A stretch of DNA of 56,767 bases from Clostridiales bacterium (GCA_021203365.1 JAJQBI010000079.1:82340-139106); one strand, 5' to 3'; positions 9,890 to 19,456 are shown, counted from the stretch's first letter. The notes: generated by a model from the sequence alone, not told the origin. Numbers and translations: made by a program.

Positions 9890-9969
9890 GAATACCTGAT
9901 ATTTCTGTTGTACGTTCGGGTTAAAAAGTTCACAGATGCCGGATGAGCCAGCTTCTTTTCATAACCCAC

Positions 9970-9997
9970 GCCTGGCAGCTCTCTCAAGCTGCCAGGC
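9970..9997. terminator. Perfect 11-bp hairpin between convergent gene ends
   Basis: GCCTGGCAGCT and AGCTGCCAGGC form an uninterrupted 11-bp stem with a 6-base loop. It sits between the kinase-like gene (+) and the radical-SAM remnant (-). The T-tract is weak on both sides, so the termination strength is uncertain. Confidence 0.5.
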
Positions 9998-10031
9998 ACT
10001 TCCTCAATCTTTATAAAAATGCAGTGGAGGA

Positions 10032-10392
10032 TCAGCCGAATTTCCATTTTGTGTGCCGGAGTCGATAATAAGATGTATTTTTCACGTTTGACATAAGACG
10101 CGCAAGGCACACCCCCAGCCGTGACACAATCGACAGTCCGACCCGTCTTCTTCCATACTCTGCTCCGAATTTTTCTCCGATAATTTTAGCGGATCTGAAA
10201 TCGTAAAAATACAGATTTGCTTTATAAAATTCCTCCTGAAGATCCCATGGGGACATATTTTTCGGCTGGAAGGTAACATTCATCATATCAAACTGTTCCC
10301 AGCTGCTGTCAAGCATACGATGTTCCCGCTGCATATCTTCATAGACAGGTGTTCCCGGATACGGTGTCAGAATTGCCGGCTGCAGCTGATGT
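10032..10392 (-). pseudogene. C-terminal remnant of a B12-binding/radical SAM protein
   Basis: About 120 residues of the C-terminal end of a radical SAM protein remain. The frame runs LQPAILTPYPGTPVYEDMQ and then NMSPWDLQEEFYKA, both typical of the end of the TIM barrel and the start of the tail in the B12-binding-domain radical SAM group. An in-frame TGA at about 10393 and unrelated sequence upstream cut it off; no CxxxCxxC cluster motif remains. An intact relative would be about 450-600 residues. It lies just beyond the 3' end of the PlsA-like gene and is probably decaying. Confidence 0.7.
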
Positions 10393-10422
10393 TTTCAAAT
10401 TCACATTTTTTATTTTCACCGT

Positions 10423-13400
10423 TTAAGAAACCTTTCTGCCCGTTTCTTCCGGACTGTGGTTCATAATCAGCATCTGCAGCCGGTTCTCCACATTCGCATA
10501 GCTGGTGTCGGGATCGAGGTCAAGGGGCAGAATCGAGATATCCGGATACTCCTCCTTCAGCCGCTTGATGACTCCGCGTCCGCAGACATGGTTCGGCAGG
10601 CAGCCGAAGGGCTGCAGGATAATAAACGACTTCACGCCGGCCTTTGCGTTGTGCGCAATCTCCGCTGCCATCAGCCAGCCTTCTCCGCAGCTCAGGGTTT
10701 CAGGGATAATGTCGCTGACTTCCCGGTACAGTTCTTTCGGTTTTTTCGCGCATTCATAAAGCTCATGACGGACAGCGTTCTTCTCCAGCTGCTTCTGAAC
10801 ATAGTCGAACAGCCCCTCCACCAACTGTGGATAGGGCGGAATGCTGGCATGGTAATCCCGGATCTCACACTCGGTAGCGCGAAAATCCTTCCGCAGCTGA
10901 TCGGTGATCCGGGGGAATGCCGTCTCCATGCCGTTGGCTTCCAGGTACCGCTCAATATTGAAATTAGACCCGGGATGATAGGTCACCAGCAATTCTCCTG
11001 TGACGAACACCTTCGGTTTTAAATGACTCCGGTCGCAGGGAATCTGCCCCATCCGGTCAATGCAGGTCTCAAAGACCTTTCTGGCGTTTTTCACACCTTT
11101 GCGAATGCCCTCCGCCAGCCGGTTCACACAGTCATTGTAAACCTCGTCCGTCTCACCCGGACAAAGCTCGTAAGGACGAATCTTCCGGCAGATGTCCGTG
11201 AGAATATCCAGCATCATAAAGGTCCAGACTGCTTCCCAGATGGCGGAAATTCCGAGAATCATCACACCCGGGTGCATATCCTTCGTGTCATTGGCATCTG
11301 TGGTTACAATGGGAACCTCGGTAAAGCCGGCCCGGTCCAGGCCCTTCCGCAGAAGCCCGGCATAATGGGACATCCGGCAGTCACACTGGAATTTCACCAT
11401 GGCCACCGCCACCTCGTCCTGCCGGTAGTTTCCTCTCTGCAATTCGCTGATAAGTTCCCCGATCACCATCTGACACGGAAAACAGATGTCATTATGGACA
11501 TATTTCTTTCCAAGAGCGATCTGCTCCGGCCCGCCGATGGGCAGGGTTTTCACGGTGTAGTTTTCCTTCTCCATAATGGCAGAGAGCAGCACGGATACTT
11601 CTCTGGAAATGTTCGGCACCAGGATCGTGCGCCGCTTCCGGTCGTCCTTATGAAATTTCGCGGGACTCGGCTCGGACAGTTTTCCCCTGAAAGGTTCCAT
11701 GCATTCCCCTTTGTGTTCGTTTCTGCGCTTAATCGCAATCGTCTCCAGGAACGACTGGATACGGATGCCAAGAGATCCGGCGGCATCACTCTCGTCCACC
11801 TTGAGAATCAGCGGAGACTTGTGGCCGCACTCTGCCAGAATCCGGCTGATCTCATCTGACAGGATTGCGTCATGTCCGCAGCCAAAGCTGACAATCTGCA
11901 CATATTCCAATGCCGGATCCTTTGCCGCCGCCATCGCACCCTCCAGCATCCGCGTGTGGAAGTCATTGGTAATTTCGATTCTGGTATTTTTCAAATCCTG
12001 TTCACTAAGACCTGGCAGGCTGTCCACAGTCAGCACGGGGATACCGCGCTCGGTGAACCGCCGGGACAGATCATGACAGATAAAGGGATCGGTATGATAG
12101 GGCCGTCCGGCCAATACCACCGCATATGTGCCGGATTCATGGGCCTTGCGGATGATCTCACTGCCCCGGCGCACCAGCGTTTCCCGGAAAGACAGAAGCG
12201 CCTGTTTCCCATCTTCGAAAGCAGCCGCGGCCGCGGCTTTCGTCACACCCAGGGTCTCCACCGCATAGCTGCAGATCTGCTTTTTCCGATCTTTTTCCTC
12301 AAACCAGTGAAACACCGGTGTGTCAAAGACAAGATTCCCCTCTTTCTCCGGATTCTGGGAATTGCGCACAACCATCGGATATCCCTGCAAGACAGAACAG
12401 ACATACGGGCTGAGCTTGTCTACTCCCTCCGGAGGCATATGCATCACAAAGGGGAAAAAGATGCGGTCTGCCCCCGTCCCGGCCAGATCCATAATATGCC
12501 CGTGAACCAGTTTTGCCGGAAAACACACCGTATCCGACGCCACGTACTGCAGCCCCTGTTCGTAAAGCTTCCGCGAGCTTTTGTGCGAAAACTTTGTCTG
12601 ATAGCCCAGAGCCCGGAAAAAGGTATTCCAGAACGGCATACTGTCCCAGAATTCCAGAACCTGGGGCAGACCGACCACCTCTCCTTTATCCGGGGACACC
12701 TGATGATATGGATAGTCTGCAAAAAGCAGAGCTTCGCGCTCCCTGAACAGATCTGCCGGCTTCTCCGAATGCCTTTCCGACACAATCGGCTCTCCGGCTC
12801 TGGACATCCGATTCTCTTCAACTGCCGCTCCCTTCTCACAGCGGTTGCCGGACACCCAGGTTTTTCCGGTGGAAAAGGTAACGATCGTGCGGCTGCACCG
12901 GTTTCCACAGCCGGTACACTGCACACCGCTCTGGGTCTCATAGGAAAATTTCTCCAAGGCATCAAATCCAATAAATGAAGAACCGTTTCTCTCCGGACCG
13001 CCCATCTCCGTTATCTGACGTTTCACCTCCAGAGCCGCGCCGATGGCTCCCATCTCCCCCGGATAAGGCGCCAGCTTCACTTCCGTCCCCAGATATTCCT
13101 CCAGCGCACGCAGCACCGCCTGATTGCGGAAGGTGCCGCCCTGCACAACAACATGATTTCCAAGCTGGCTCGTATCTGAAATACGGATGACTTTCGTAAA
13201 AACATTCTCAATTACAGAACGGCAGAGTCCGGCCATTATATCGTCCGGGCCTTTTCCGTTTCGCTGCTCCGTAATGATCGTACTGTTCATAAACACCGTA
13301 CACCGGCTGCCAAGCTTTGCCGGCGATTCAGAGCGAAAGGCCGCCTCCCCAATCTCATCCACCGGTATCTGCAGGCCGGAGGCAAAATTCTCCAGAAAGG

Positions 13401-14823
13401 AGCCACACCCGGACGAACAGGCTTCATTCAGCATGATATTTGTGATAATACCGTCCTTAAGCCAGATTGCTTTCATATCCTGACCGCCGATGTCCAGCAG
13501 GAATGTGGTTTCCGGATAATAATGGGCACAGCCCACGGCATGAGCCACTGTCTCGACCGTATGATAGTCCGCGCCAAATGCCCGCGCTAACAGGTTTTCT
13601 CCATATCCGGTCGTGCCAAGCCCCAGAATGTGGAGGTGAATACCCTGCGCCTCATATTTTCGATTCATTTCGACCAGGCCGTCCCGTACCACCAGCAGGG
13701 CTTCTCCTTTGTTGGGAGCATAAAAGCGGTCAACCACCTGCCCTTCTTCGTTTAACAGAACAAATTTTGACGTAGTGCTTCCGGAATCAATGCCCAGCCA
13801 GACCCGCAGCTCTCCCTTCACCGGTTTCGGTGTACAGACCTCATACAACTCCCGGCCATGTCTCTCCTTAAACCGCTTTTTTTCTTCCGGGGAGACGAAA
13901 AAAGGCCTCGTCTTTTCATCTTCTGCCAGAGGAATTTCATCCGCATCCTTAAGCCTCTCTGTCAATTCCTTCAATGTGACAATATCCGATTCATCCTCCT
14001 CCGGAAAGATCGAATCAATGGAAATGGCTGTCCCATAGGCTACAATCGTTTCCGGATGCTCCGGGCGCACAATATCCCCACTTTTCAGTCCAAGCCTCTT
14101 TGCATAGGTCTTGATCAGGGTCGGATTGAAGGTCAGCGGTCCTCCCTCGAAAATAATGGGCGGTGCCAGTTCCAGTCCCTGCGCCAGGCCGCCAATGGTC
14201 TGTTTTGCAATGGCATGAAAGGTGGACAATGCAATATCCTCCTTTTTTGCCCCGGAAAGCAGCAGCGGCTGAATGTCTGTCTTTGCAAACACGCCGCAGC
14301 GGCCGGAAATATCATAGACAGTCTTACCCTGAGACGCCAGAGATTCAAATTCTTCTGTCTCCACATTCAGAAGCGCCGCCACCTCATCGATAAAGGCGCC
14401 AGTACCGCCGGCACAGCTTCCATTCATCCGCATATCAGAGGTCTGCAGCTGTTTTTTCTGTTCATCATAATAGAAAAACACGATCTTCGCATCCTGGCCG
14501 CCAAGTTCGACGGCGGTTTTCACCTGAGGATATAACACCCGGACTGCGGCCGAGTTGGCTACAACCTCCTGTATGTAATGAACACCCAGCTTTTCGGCAA
14601 TCGTCCGGCCTCCGGAACCGCAGACCGCCGCCCGGAACAGACGGTCTGGATATTGCTCCTTTGCTTCCGCAAGCAGCTCCCCAACCGTCTCCTTTTGTCT
14701 TGCATTATGCCGCACGTATCGCGCGTAAAGCACATCCTGCGTTCCGGCATCCGTGATCACCACTTTCACGGTTGTGGAACCCACGTCGATTCCAATTCGG
14801 AGCTCTCTGTTCGTACCTTCCAC
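10423..14823 (-). CDS. PlsA-like anaerobic plasmalogen synthase homolog (fused BadF/BadG activase x2, DUF2229, 2-hydroxyacyl-CoA dehydratase-like)
   Basis: A 1466-residue cytosolic iron-sulfur protein. Residues 8-270 form one ASKHA activase domain (GIDVGSTTVK, GGQDAK, cluster Cys at 137 in NGSCAGGTG and 176 in GRCGVF). A second begins near 341 (GIDSGSTTSK, EACSSGCGS, GSRCTVF). Then come a CTGCGNRC cluster-like motif, DUF2229, and a dehydratase-like part with TVCFPAK, DICFPCQ and QCDCRMSHYAG. This domain order matches the protein shown in Clostridium perfringens (PlsA) to be needed for making vinyl-ether plasmalogens; that link is from memory of the family. GTG start at 14823 with GAGGAAG upstream. 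It is the last gene of an operon with two acyltransferases and a GT8, which supports a membrane-lipid role. A 2-hydroxyacyl-CoA dehydratase is the alternative. Confidence 0.85.
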   Translation of the reverse strand: MEGTNRELRIGIDVGSTTVKVVITDAGTQDVLYARYVRHNARQKETVGELLAEAKEQYPDRLFRAAVCGSGGRTIAEKLGVHYIQEVVANSAAVRVLYPQVKTAVELGGQDAKIVFFYYDEQKKQLQTSDMRMNGSCAGGTGAFIDEVAALLNVETEEFESLASQGKTVYDISGRCGVFAKTDIQPLLLSGAKKEDIALSTFHAIAKQTIGGLAQGLELAPPIIFEGGPLTFNPTLIKTYAKRLGLKSGDIVRPEHPETIVAYGTAISIDSIFPEEDESDIVTLKELTERLKDADEIPLAEDEKTRPFFVSPEEKKRFKERHGRELYEVCTPKPVKGELRVWLGIDSGSTTSKFVLLNEEGQVVDRFYAPNKGEALLVVRDGLVEMNRKYEAQGIHLHILGLGTTGYGENLLARAFGADYHTVETVAHAVGCAHYYPETTFLLDIGGQDMKAIWLKDGIITNIMLNEACSSGCGSFLENFASGLQIPVDEIGEAAFRSESPAKLGSRCTVFMNSTIITEQRNGKGPDDIMAGLCRSVIENVFTKVIRISDTSQLGNHVVVQGGTFRNQAVLRALEEYLGTEVKLAPYPGEMGAIGAALEVKRQITEMGGPERNGSSFIGFDALEKFSYETQSGVQCTGCGNRCSRTIVTFSTGKTWVSGNRCEKGAAVEENRMSRAGEPIVSERHSEKPADLFREREALLFADYPYHQVSPDKGEVVGLPQVLEFWDSMPFWNTFFRALGYQTKFSHKSSRKLYEQGLQYVASDTVCFPAKLVHGHIMDLAGTGADRIFFPFVMHMPPEGVDKLSPYVCSVLQGYPMVVRNSQNPEKEGNLVFDTPVFHWFEEKDRKKQICSYAVETLGVTKAAAAAAFEDGKQALLSFRETLVRRGSEIIRKAHESGTYAVVLAGRPYHTDPFICHDLSRRFTERGIPVLTVDSLPGLSEQDLKNTRIEITNDFHTRMLEGAMAAAKDPALEYVQIVSFGCGHDAILSDEISRILAECGHKSPLILKVDESDAAGSLGIRIQSFLETIAIKRRNEHKGECMEPFRGKLSEPSPAKFHKDDRKRRTILVPNISREVSVLLSAIMEKENYTVKTLPIGGPEQIALGKKYVHNDICFPCQMVIGELISELQRGNYRQDEVAVAMVKFQCDCRMSHYAGLLRKGLDRAGFTEVPIVTTDANDTKDMHPGVMILGISAIWEAVWTFMMLDILTDICRKIRPYELCPGETDEVYNDCVNRLAEGIRKGVKNARKVFETCIDRMGQIPCDRSHLKPKVFVTGELLVTYHPGSNFNIERYLEANGMETAFPRITDQLRKDFRATECEIRDYHASIPPYPQLVEGLFDYVQKQLEKNAVRHELYECAKKPKELYREVSDIIPETLSCGEGWLMAAEIAHNAKAGVKSFIILQPFGCLPNHVCGRGVIKRLKEEYPDISILPLDLDPDTSYANVENRLQMLIMNHSPEETGRKVS

Positions 14824-14845
14824 TCAAAAACTTCCTCTCTGCGAT

Positions 14846-15718
14846 TCACAGCGCATCTTCTTCAGGCGGTATCCATCCTGCAATATCATCGGTTTTAAAA
14901 TCATATGTGAGCGTTTCTCCATAGGCCTGCTCATAGGCAGCGACCTTCTGCTGATAATCCTGCCGCATCATTTCCTGACTGTTCTCCCTGGCACTTTTAT
15001 CCGGATCCGGATAAATGGGCTTGAGGATATGCATCACATACCGGGTTTTATGGAATTCTTCATTTTCTTTGCCCGGAAGATCCCGGATCTCCACAAAACA
15101 GGAAATAACCGGAACATGATTGACTGCCGCGTAATAATAGGCCCCACGTTTGGGCGGACGGGGTTTCCGGTAATGAAACCACATCTCCTGCTCCGGGTAG
15201 ATCAGAATGGCGTCTCCATGCTTCAGCCGTTCCCGTATCATGGGGCCGAAATATTTGCGCAGATATTCGGAATGATTCACCAGCGGAATGATGTCCTCAT
15301 GATTCATCAGAAAACCAATCCACCCTTTCATGGCCAGATTCGTCTCCTGACTGACGATGAACAGCCGCCGATAGCCGGCCCGGTTTATCGCCTTCCGCAC
15401 CACCGTATTATCCAGAGGGCTGAAATGGTTGCTGGTGACAATCGCCCCTCCATGAATTTCTTCTATATTTTCCAGTCCTTCAATCCTGGTATCCCGATTC
15501 AGCCATCTGGTAGCCGTGTCTGTCAGCGCCCGCGCGCAGATATTGCAAAACCAGTATCCAAAGGTCTTATAATTTTCCAGGTAATGCCGGACGATCTTCT
15601 CCCGCTCTTCCTGGGGCAGAACCGGATCGTCCGTCTCCACCTTACAGTTCAGATCTCCCCTTCTGGCGGCAGACCTCATATTGGCAATTACCTTTTCTTT
15701 ATTTCCGCCGATCAACAT
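14846..15718 (-). CDS. PlsC-type 1-acylglycerol-3-phosphate acyltransferase family protein
   Basis: 290-residue glycerolipid acyltransferase with the catalytic box NHFSPLD (NHX4D), FIVSQETNLAMKG, and the second motif IYPEQEMWF. A conserved N-terminal stretch (MLIGGNKEKVIANMRSAA) precedes the catalytic domain. It probably acts at the inner face of the membrane. It overlaps the stop of the upstream GT8 gene by 7 bases, so the two are translationally coupled, and the PlsA-like gene follows 22 bases downstream. It differs clearly from the other two PlsC-type proteins in this region, so the three probably have different acceptor or acyl specificities. Confidence 0.85.
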   Translation of the reverse strand: MLIGGNKEKVIANMRSAARRGDLNCKVETDDPVLPQEEREKIVRHYLENYKTFGYWFCNICARALTDTATRWLNRDTRIEGLENIEEIHGGAIVTSNHFSPLDNTVVRKAINRAGYRRLFIVSQETNLAMKGWIGFLMNHEDIIPLVNHSEYLRKYFGPMIRERLKHGDAILIYPEQEMWFHYRKPRPPKRGAYYYAAVNHVPVISCFVEIRDLPGKENEEFHKTRYVMHILKPIYPDPDKSARENSQEMMRQDYQQKVAAYEQAYGETLTYDFKTDDIAGWIPPEEDAL

Positions 15719-16680
15719 ATGCGTATATTTTCCCCTTTCTCAAACATTTTGCGAAAGGTAACCTCCTGTGCACACACTCTGGGACCCTTTGCGATCATGT
15801 TTTCAAGGCAGGCCCGATCCGATTTCTTCTGTTTTTCCGGATATTCTTCCTTAAAACGCAGGATATCCGGATAAAAAGGTGATTTTTCCGCGTAATACCA
15901 GAAATATTCCTCATATGGAATCTCATCATAGCACCAGGGCTTCTGGAACAGATTGTAATGAATCAGCTTTGGTTCCTGAAGGATCTCATTTTCCTTTCCG
16001 CCCATTGGCGGCATGGCATCCCATGTCTCATCCAGATAGACAATTTTGCCGCTGCACATCGCATTGATATAATCCTGATCGGGAGCAAGACAATCAAAGT
16101 GAAATGTATGCAGCAGCCGGAGGAAATGATCGCAAAAACCCACTTCCCGCATCTTTTTCAGGTTCATCAGCAGAATACCGGAATTGATATACCGGTCAAT
16201 CGGTACACCGACCGCGTTCTCTACATACTCCACCAGTTCGGGGACCGGCACGATTGAGCGGTCCGCACAGGCTCCGATCATATTGTCTCCCAATTCCACC
16301 CGGTACAACTCAGAAATATCGCCGGGCACCACAATATCGCTGTCAAGATAAATGCCCTTCTCATACTCAGGGAAACGGTCAGCAATAAACAGCCGGAAAT
16401 AAATGGTCAGCGTAAAATAATCACACCGCAGCCGGTTTTCGGTCCGGTCGGTAATGCCTGCCAGCTCTTTTTCCATAGGGACAAAACAGATTTCAAATGG
16501 TGCACGCACACCGGAAGCAATCTTATCCCGGCTCTCTTTCGTCAGATCCTGATGCAGGACGATGATCTGATACCTGTACGCTTCAGACGCGTGCTCTTCC
16601 ATCGAGCGAATGGCGCAGTCCAGCCAGGGAGCATAGCTCTCGTCCGTTGTAAAAAAAATAGGAATTACCGTTTTTTCCAT
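15712..16680 (-). CDS. Glycosyltransferase family 8 protein
   Basis: 322-residue retaining sugar-nucleotide glycosyltransferase. It starts with IPIFFTTDESYAPWL, has the metal-binding DxD site in YLDSDIVVPGD at about residues 112-122, then YINSGILLMNLKKMRE and DQDYINAMCSGKIVYL, all standard GT8 marks. GT8 members use UDP-Glc or UDP-Gal. Because it lies between two lipid acyltransferase genes and before the PlsA-like gene, a lipid-linked acceptor is my inference. It follows the upstream acyltransferase by 27 bases and overlaps the next by 7. Confidence 0.88.
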   Translation of the reverse strand: MEKTVIPIFFTTDESYAPWLDCAIRSMEEHASEAYRYQIIVLHQDLTKESRDKIASGVRAPFEICFVPMEKELAGITDRTENRLRCDYFTLTIYFRLFIADRFPEYEKGIYLDSDIVVPGDISELYRVELGDNMIGACADRSIVPVPELVEYVENAVGVPIDRYINSGILLMNLKKMREVGFCDHFLRLLHTFHFDCLAPDQDYINAMCSGKIVYLDETWDAMPPMGGKENEILQEPKLIHYNLFQKPWCYDEIPYEEYFWYYAEKSPFYPDILRFKEEYPEKQKKSDRACLENMIAKGPRVCAQEVTFRKMFEKGENIRIC

Positions 16681-16707
16681 AGTAGAATCATCCTCTCAAT
16701 TCTGTCA

Positions 16708-17580
16708 TTACAGCAGTATATTCCTGCCCAAAGCTTTTTCCTCCCGGCTGCTCTCTTTCCGGTATTGAATATATTCGCAGGTATTTTCCCGGCTGCGGGA
16801 TTCCATACAGGCATAGATCCTGTCATGCAGCTCCGTCTGCTGTTCCCGTTTATTCCTGCCCGGTTCAGGAAAAAAAGGTCCGTCAATATAAACGACTATT
16901 TTCGGTTTTCTTCCATGCTTCCGCTGCCGGTAAGTTGTCGTCATACAAAAGGCAGGCACATTGTACAGCACCGGAAAGCGAAATGCCGTGGACTGAAAAG
17001 GCCGGATGAACGTACACCAGGGCCAGACATGAGCTTCCGGGTAAATGACAATGCAACGTTTTTTCTCCAAATGATACTGAACCGCCTCCATGAACTTCTT
17101 CATCTGTCCCATGGAATCCGGAATAAACAGACCACCCAGCATAGGGAGAAGCTTCCCGATTATCGGAATCCCCAGATTCGACGGACTGGCAATCGCGCTC
17201 ATCCGCATGGGAAAGCAATACAGAGCCGGGCCGAATACGTCCCCCATGGGCTGCGTGTGGTTTCCGTATAAAAAGCAGCCCGTTTTACCTGCTTCCTTCA
17301 ATACTTTCCTGTTTTTCACGTGAATATGCAGCACCAGTTTGCCATAAATCAGTGCAAATATCAGCGCAACACAGTAAAGCGCCGCAGACATCAGGCGATA
17401 AAAAATATTTTTGTGTATCCAGCGATAACCGTCCGGCAGGGTTTCATCCTGACGGGCACTTTTCACAAAATCATCCGTATAATCCCGATAATAGTATGTG
17501 GTTCCACCCCGCTTCGCACTCATCTGCCTGATACCACCTGCACCTTTTTGCATCTGTTCATCTTTATCCTTTTCCATCAT
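16708..17580 (-). CDS. PlsC-type acyltransferase, first gene of the lipid operon
   Basis: 290-residue acyltransferase with a hydrophobic N-terminal anchor (IFYRLMSAALYCVALIFALIYG, roughly residues 56-75), the catalytic box NHTQPMGD and the motif IYPEAHVWPW. Thr/Gln/Pro within the box resemble other clostridial lyso-lipid acyltransferases. The ATG at 17580 lacks a strong ribosome site; other in-frame Met codons exist at residues 2 and 10. It is the first gene of a four-gene operon (acyltransferase, GT8, acyltransferase, PlsA-like) read from the promoter at 17636-17664. Confidence 0.82.
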   Translation of the reverse strand: MMEKDKDEQMQKGAGGIRQMSAKRGGTTYYYRDYTDDFVKSARQDETLPDGYRWIHKNIFYRLMSAALYCVALIFALIYGKLVLHIHVKNRKVLKEAGKTGCFLYGNHTQPMGDVFGPALYCFPMRMSAIASPSNLGIPIIGKLLPMLGGLFIPDSMGQMKKFMEAVQYHLEKKRCIVIYPEAHVWPWCTFIRPFQSTAFRFPVLYNVPAFCMTTTYRQRKHGRKPKIVVYIDGPFFPEPGRNKREQQTELHDRIYACMESRSRENTCEYIQYRKESSREEKALGRNILL

Positions 17581-17624
17581 CTGACTTTTGTATTCGTCCC
17601 TTCATGCAGAAGGATATCAATTTT

Positions 17625-17664
17625 GTTACAGATGTGTTATAGCACTTATTGTTAGCCATGTCAA
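17625..17664 (-). promoter_or_regulatory. Promoter and palindromic operator of the lipid operon
   Basis: On the minus strand TTGACA (17659-17664), 17 bases, TATAAC (17636-17641). The -10 is inside the palindrome at 17625-17643, which shares 17 of 19 bases with 9063-9081. This is the likely target of one repressor acting on both acyltransferase transcription units. The integrated element to the right starts beyond the -35 box, so the promoter was left whole. Confidence 0.75.
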
Positions 17665-17849
17665 GGTTTGAGTGCTATTTTTTTTCTTTCACTTTTTTGC
17701 TCTTTTCTCGGAAACGTTGAATCTACGCGGTTTTTCGGGCATCCGGGCATCTTTTTTCGTCCTTCAAAAGTAGTGATTTTCCGGGTTTTACGCCATTTTT
17801 ACGCCATTTGCGAATTTAAATATAAATCCGCGGTTTCTGCCCATCAGTT

Positions 17850-19058
17850 TCAGCCTGCCATAATCTCGTCAATCCGGTCAAATTCCTTCCTGATCCGTTC
17901 CTTGCCGGTGATGTGGTTGTAAACCTCCATGGTCACTGCGATGTTGGAATGTCCCATTATATACTGCAGAACTTTTGGATCGAAACCACTTTCCGCCATT
18001 CTCGTACATCCAGTATGCCGGAGGGTATGGGCTGAAATTGACGGCATCAGGATTTCCTTGCGCCTCTGCTTCTGAGCTGCTTTCAGTTCTTCCCGATTGT
18101 AGGCGTTCACAATATTATACAGGACATTATTCAAAGCATTCGGCATGATGGGTGTCCCGTTTTTCGTTGTGAAAATGAATCCCTTGCGTCCCTCAACTTC
18201 TACAGTACGGTCGATTCCAGTCATCATCTGGTATTCCCGTTGTTTCAGGAAAGCCTTCTTAACAGAGCTTGTCATGGGAATTGTCCGGACTCCCGCATCA
18301 GTTTTCGGTTCCTTCAGGTGGAATTTATAACCATCGCCGTAATTTTTGTAAACAAGCTGATGATCAATGGTCACCTCTCGGTTCGCAATGTCAATATCAT
18401 CCCAGGTCAAACCGATCAGCTCGCCAGCTCTCACTGCAGTTCCAACCATAACTTGGAGAAGAGGGAGATAGTTGCTGTAAATCCCATTTTCCACGAAAGC
18501 AAAAATGGCTTCCTGATCTTCTACAGAAAGGGCTTCTTTTTCCTTCGCCTCCCTGCCATAATCGCCAAGTGTACGGACTGCCGGATTTTTCCTGATGATA
18601 TCATCCTCTACCGCCATGCCAAATGCAGGGAGCAACATCGTATGCAGATACTTGATTGTGCTTCTGGCATATCCTTCATTAGACATTTTGGCATACAGCG
18701 CTTTGATGTGCGAAGGCCGTACCGTGACTACCTTCATCTTTCCAAGATCATCCTCAACGTGATATTTCCACATAGCCATGTAGTTAGCCCGCGTTGTTTC
18801 ATCCAGCTTGCGGATAGACATATAACGGTTAAACAGCTCGTTCACATCCATTTTCTTTACATCCGCTGTGGATATAATTCCATCTTCCTGATCTTTCAAA
18901 ATCTCTTTTACCATCTCCCGGAGTTCTGCCAGATCCATGCTGTAGATGGCCACACGCTTTCCTGTGCGCTTGTCTGTATAGCGGTAGTCGTATCTTCCGT
19001 CTGCCCTTTGCGATTCCCCTGTTCGTAAATTCCTGCCACGGTTATCTTTTCTTGTCAT
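17850..19058 (-). CDS. Tyrosine recombinase/integrase of a Tn916-type element
   Basis: 402-residue site-specific recombinase. Residues about 1-60 resemble the Tn916 Int arm-binding domain (DGRYDYRYTDKRTGKRVAIYS). A core-binding SAM-like domain follows (about 70-165). The catalytic domain carries the first Arg in GTAVRAGELIGLTW, the HTLRHTG box, and MGHSNIAVTMEVYNH with the His and the nucleophilic Tyr. The ATG at 19058 has GAAAGGA upstream. It lies at the left end of the element next to its excisionase, as in Tn916, so the chromosomal junction should be in 17665-17849. Confidence 0.93.
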   Translation of the reverse strand: MTRKDNRGRNLRTGESQRADGRYDYRYTDKRTGKRVAIYSMDLAELREMVKEILKDQEDGIISTADVKKMDVNELFNRYMSIRKLDETTRANYMAMWKYHVEDDLGKMKVVTVRPSHIKALYAKMSNEGYARSTIKYLHTMLLPAFGMAVEDDIIRKNPAVRTLGDYGREAKEKEALSVEDQEAIFAFVENGIYSNYLPLLQVMVGTAVRAGELIGLTWDDIDIANREVTIDHQLVYKNYGDGYKFHLKEPKTDAGVRTIPMTSSVKKAFLKQREYQMMTGIDRTVEVEGRKGFIFTTKNGTPIMPNALNNVLYNIVNAYNREELKAAQKQRRKEILMPSISAHTLRHTGCTRMAESGFDPKVLQYIMGHSNIAVTMEVYNHITGKERIRKEFDRIDEIMAG

Positions 19059-19255
19059 AAAACATCCATCCTTTCTCTCACGCGAAATAAATACTGCTGA
19101 AACTGGTTTACAATATATATCCCCAGTATCAGCGTCTGTCCTGTTTCATCCTGCTATATGAATGCTTTATGAGTCTTATCAGGTTTCATCACAGAGTATA
19201 AACTCTTCAAGAGACCATTGCAATCATGTCGCAGCTAACTTTTGCCGTTCAAGTC

Positions 19256-19456
19256 TTATATCGCGATTGAGTCCAGATATTTTTTTACCTTATTTACAGA
19301 ATACAAAACTCTCCTGCCAACCATGATTCTGGCTCCGGCATCCTCACCGATCTGCCGTGCGGTCGCCGTTCCGCAGGAAAGCATCCCTGCAAGCCGCTCT
19401 ATGTCTACTGCAAGCAGCTGTGATGAGTCTATATCATGTTCTTTAGTTTTTTTCAT
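19256..19456 (-). CDS. Excisionase-type DNA-binding protein
   Basis: 66-residue basic winged-helix protein of the Tn916 Xis kind: AVDIERLAGMLSCGTATARQIGEDAGARIMVGRRVLYSVNKVKKYL. This is the usual helix pair plus the GRRVLYS wing. Such proteins bend the element ends and direct Int toward excision. AAAGGAG lies upstream of the ATG at 19456. It sits 197 bases upstream of the integrase gene on the same strand, the standard xis-int order. Confidence 0.85.
   Translation of the reverse strand: MKKTKEHDIDSSQLLAVDIERLAGMLSCGTATARQIGEDAGARIMVGRRVLYSVNKVKKYLDSIAI

Noticed and set aside
11872-12978. Long plus-strand open frame (368 codons) within the PlsA-like gene
   Set aside because: It is antisense to a clearly conserved protein, has no ribosome site and reads as a Arg/His/Pro-rich shadow.
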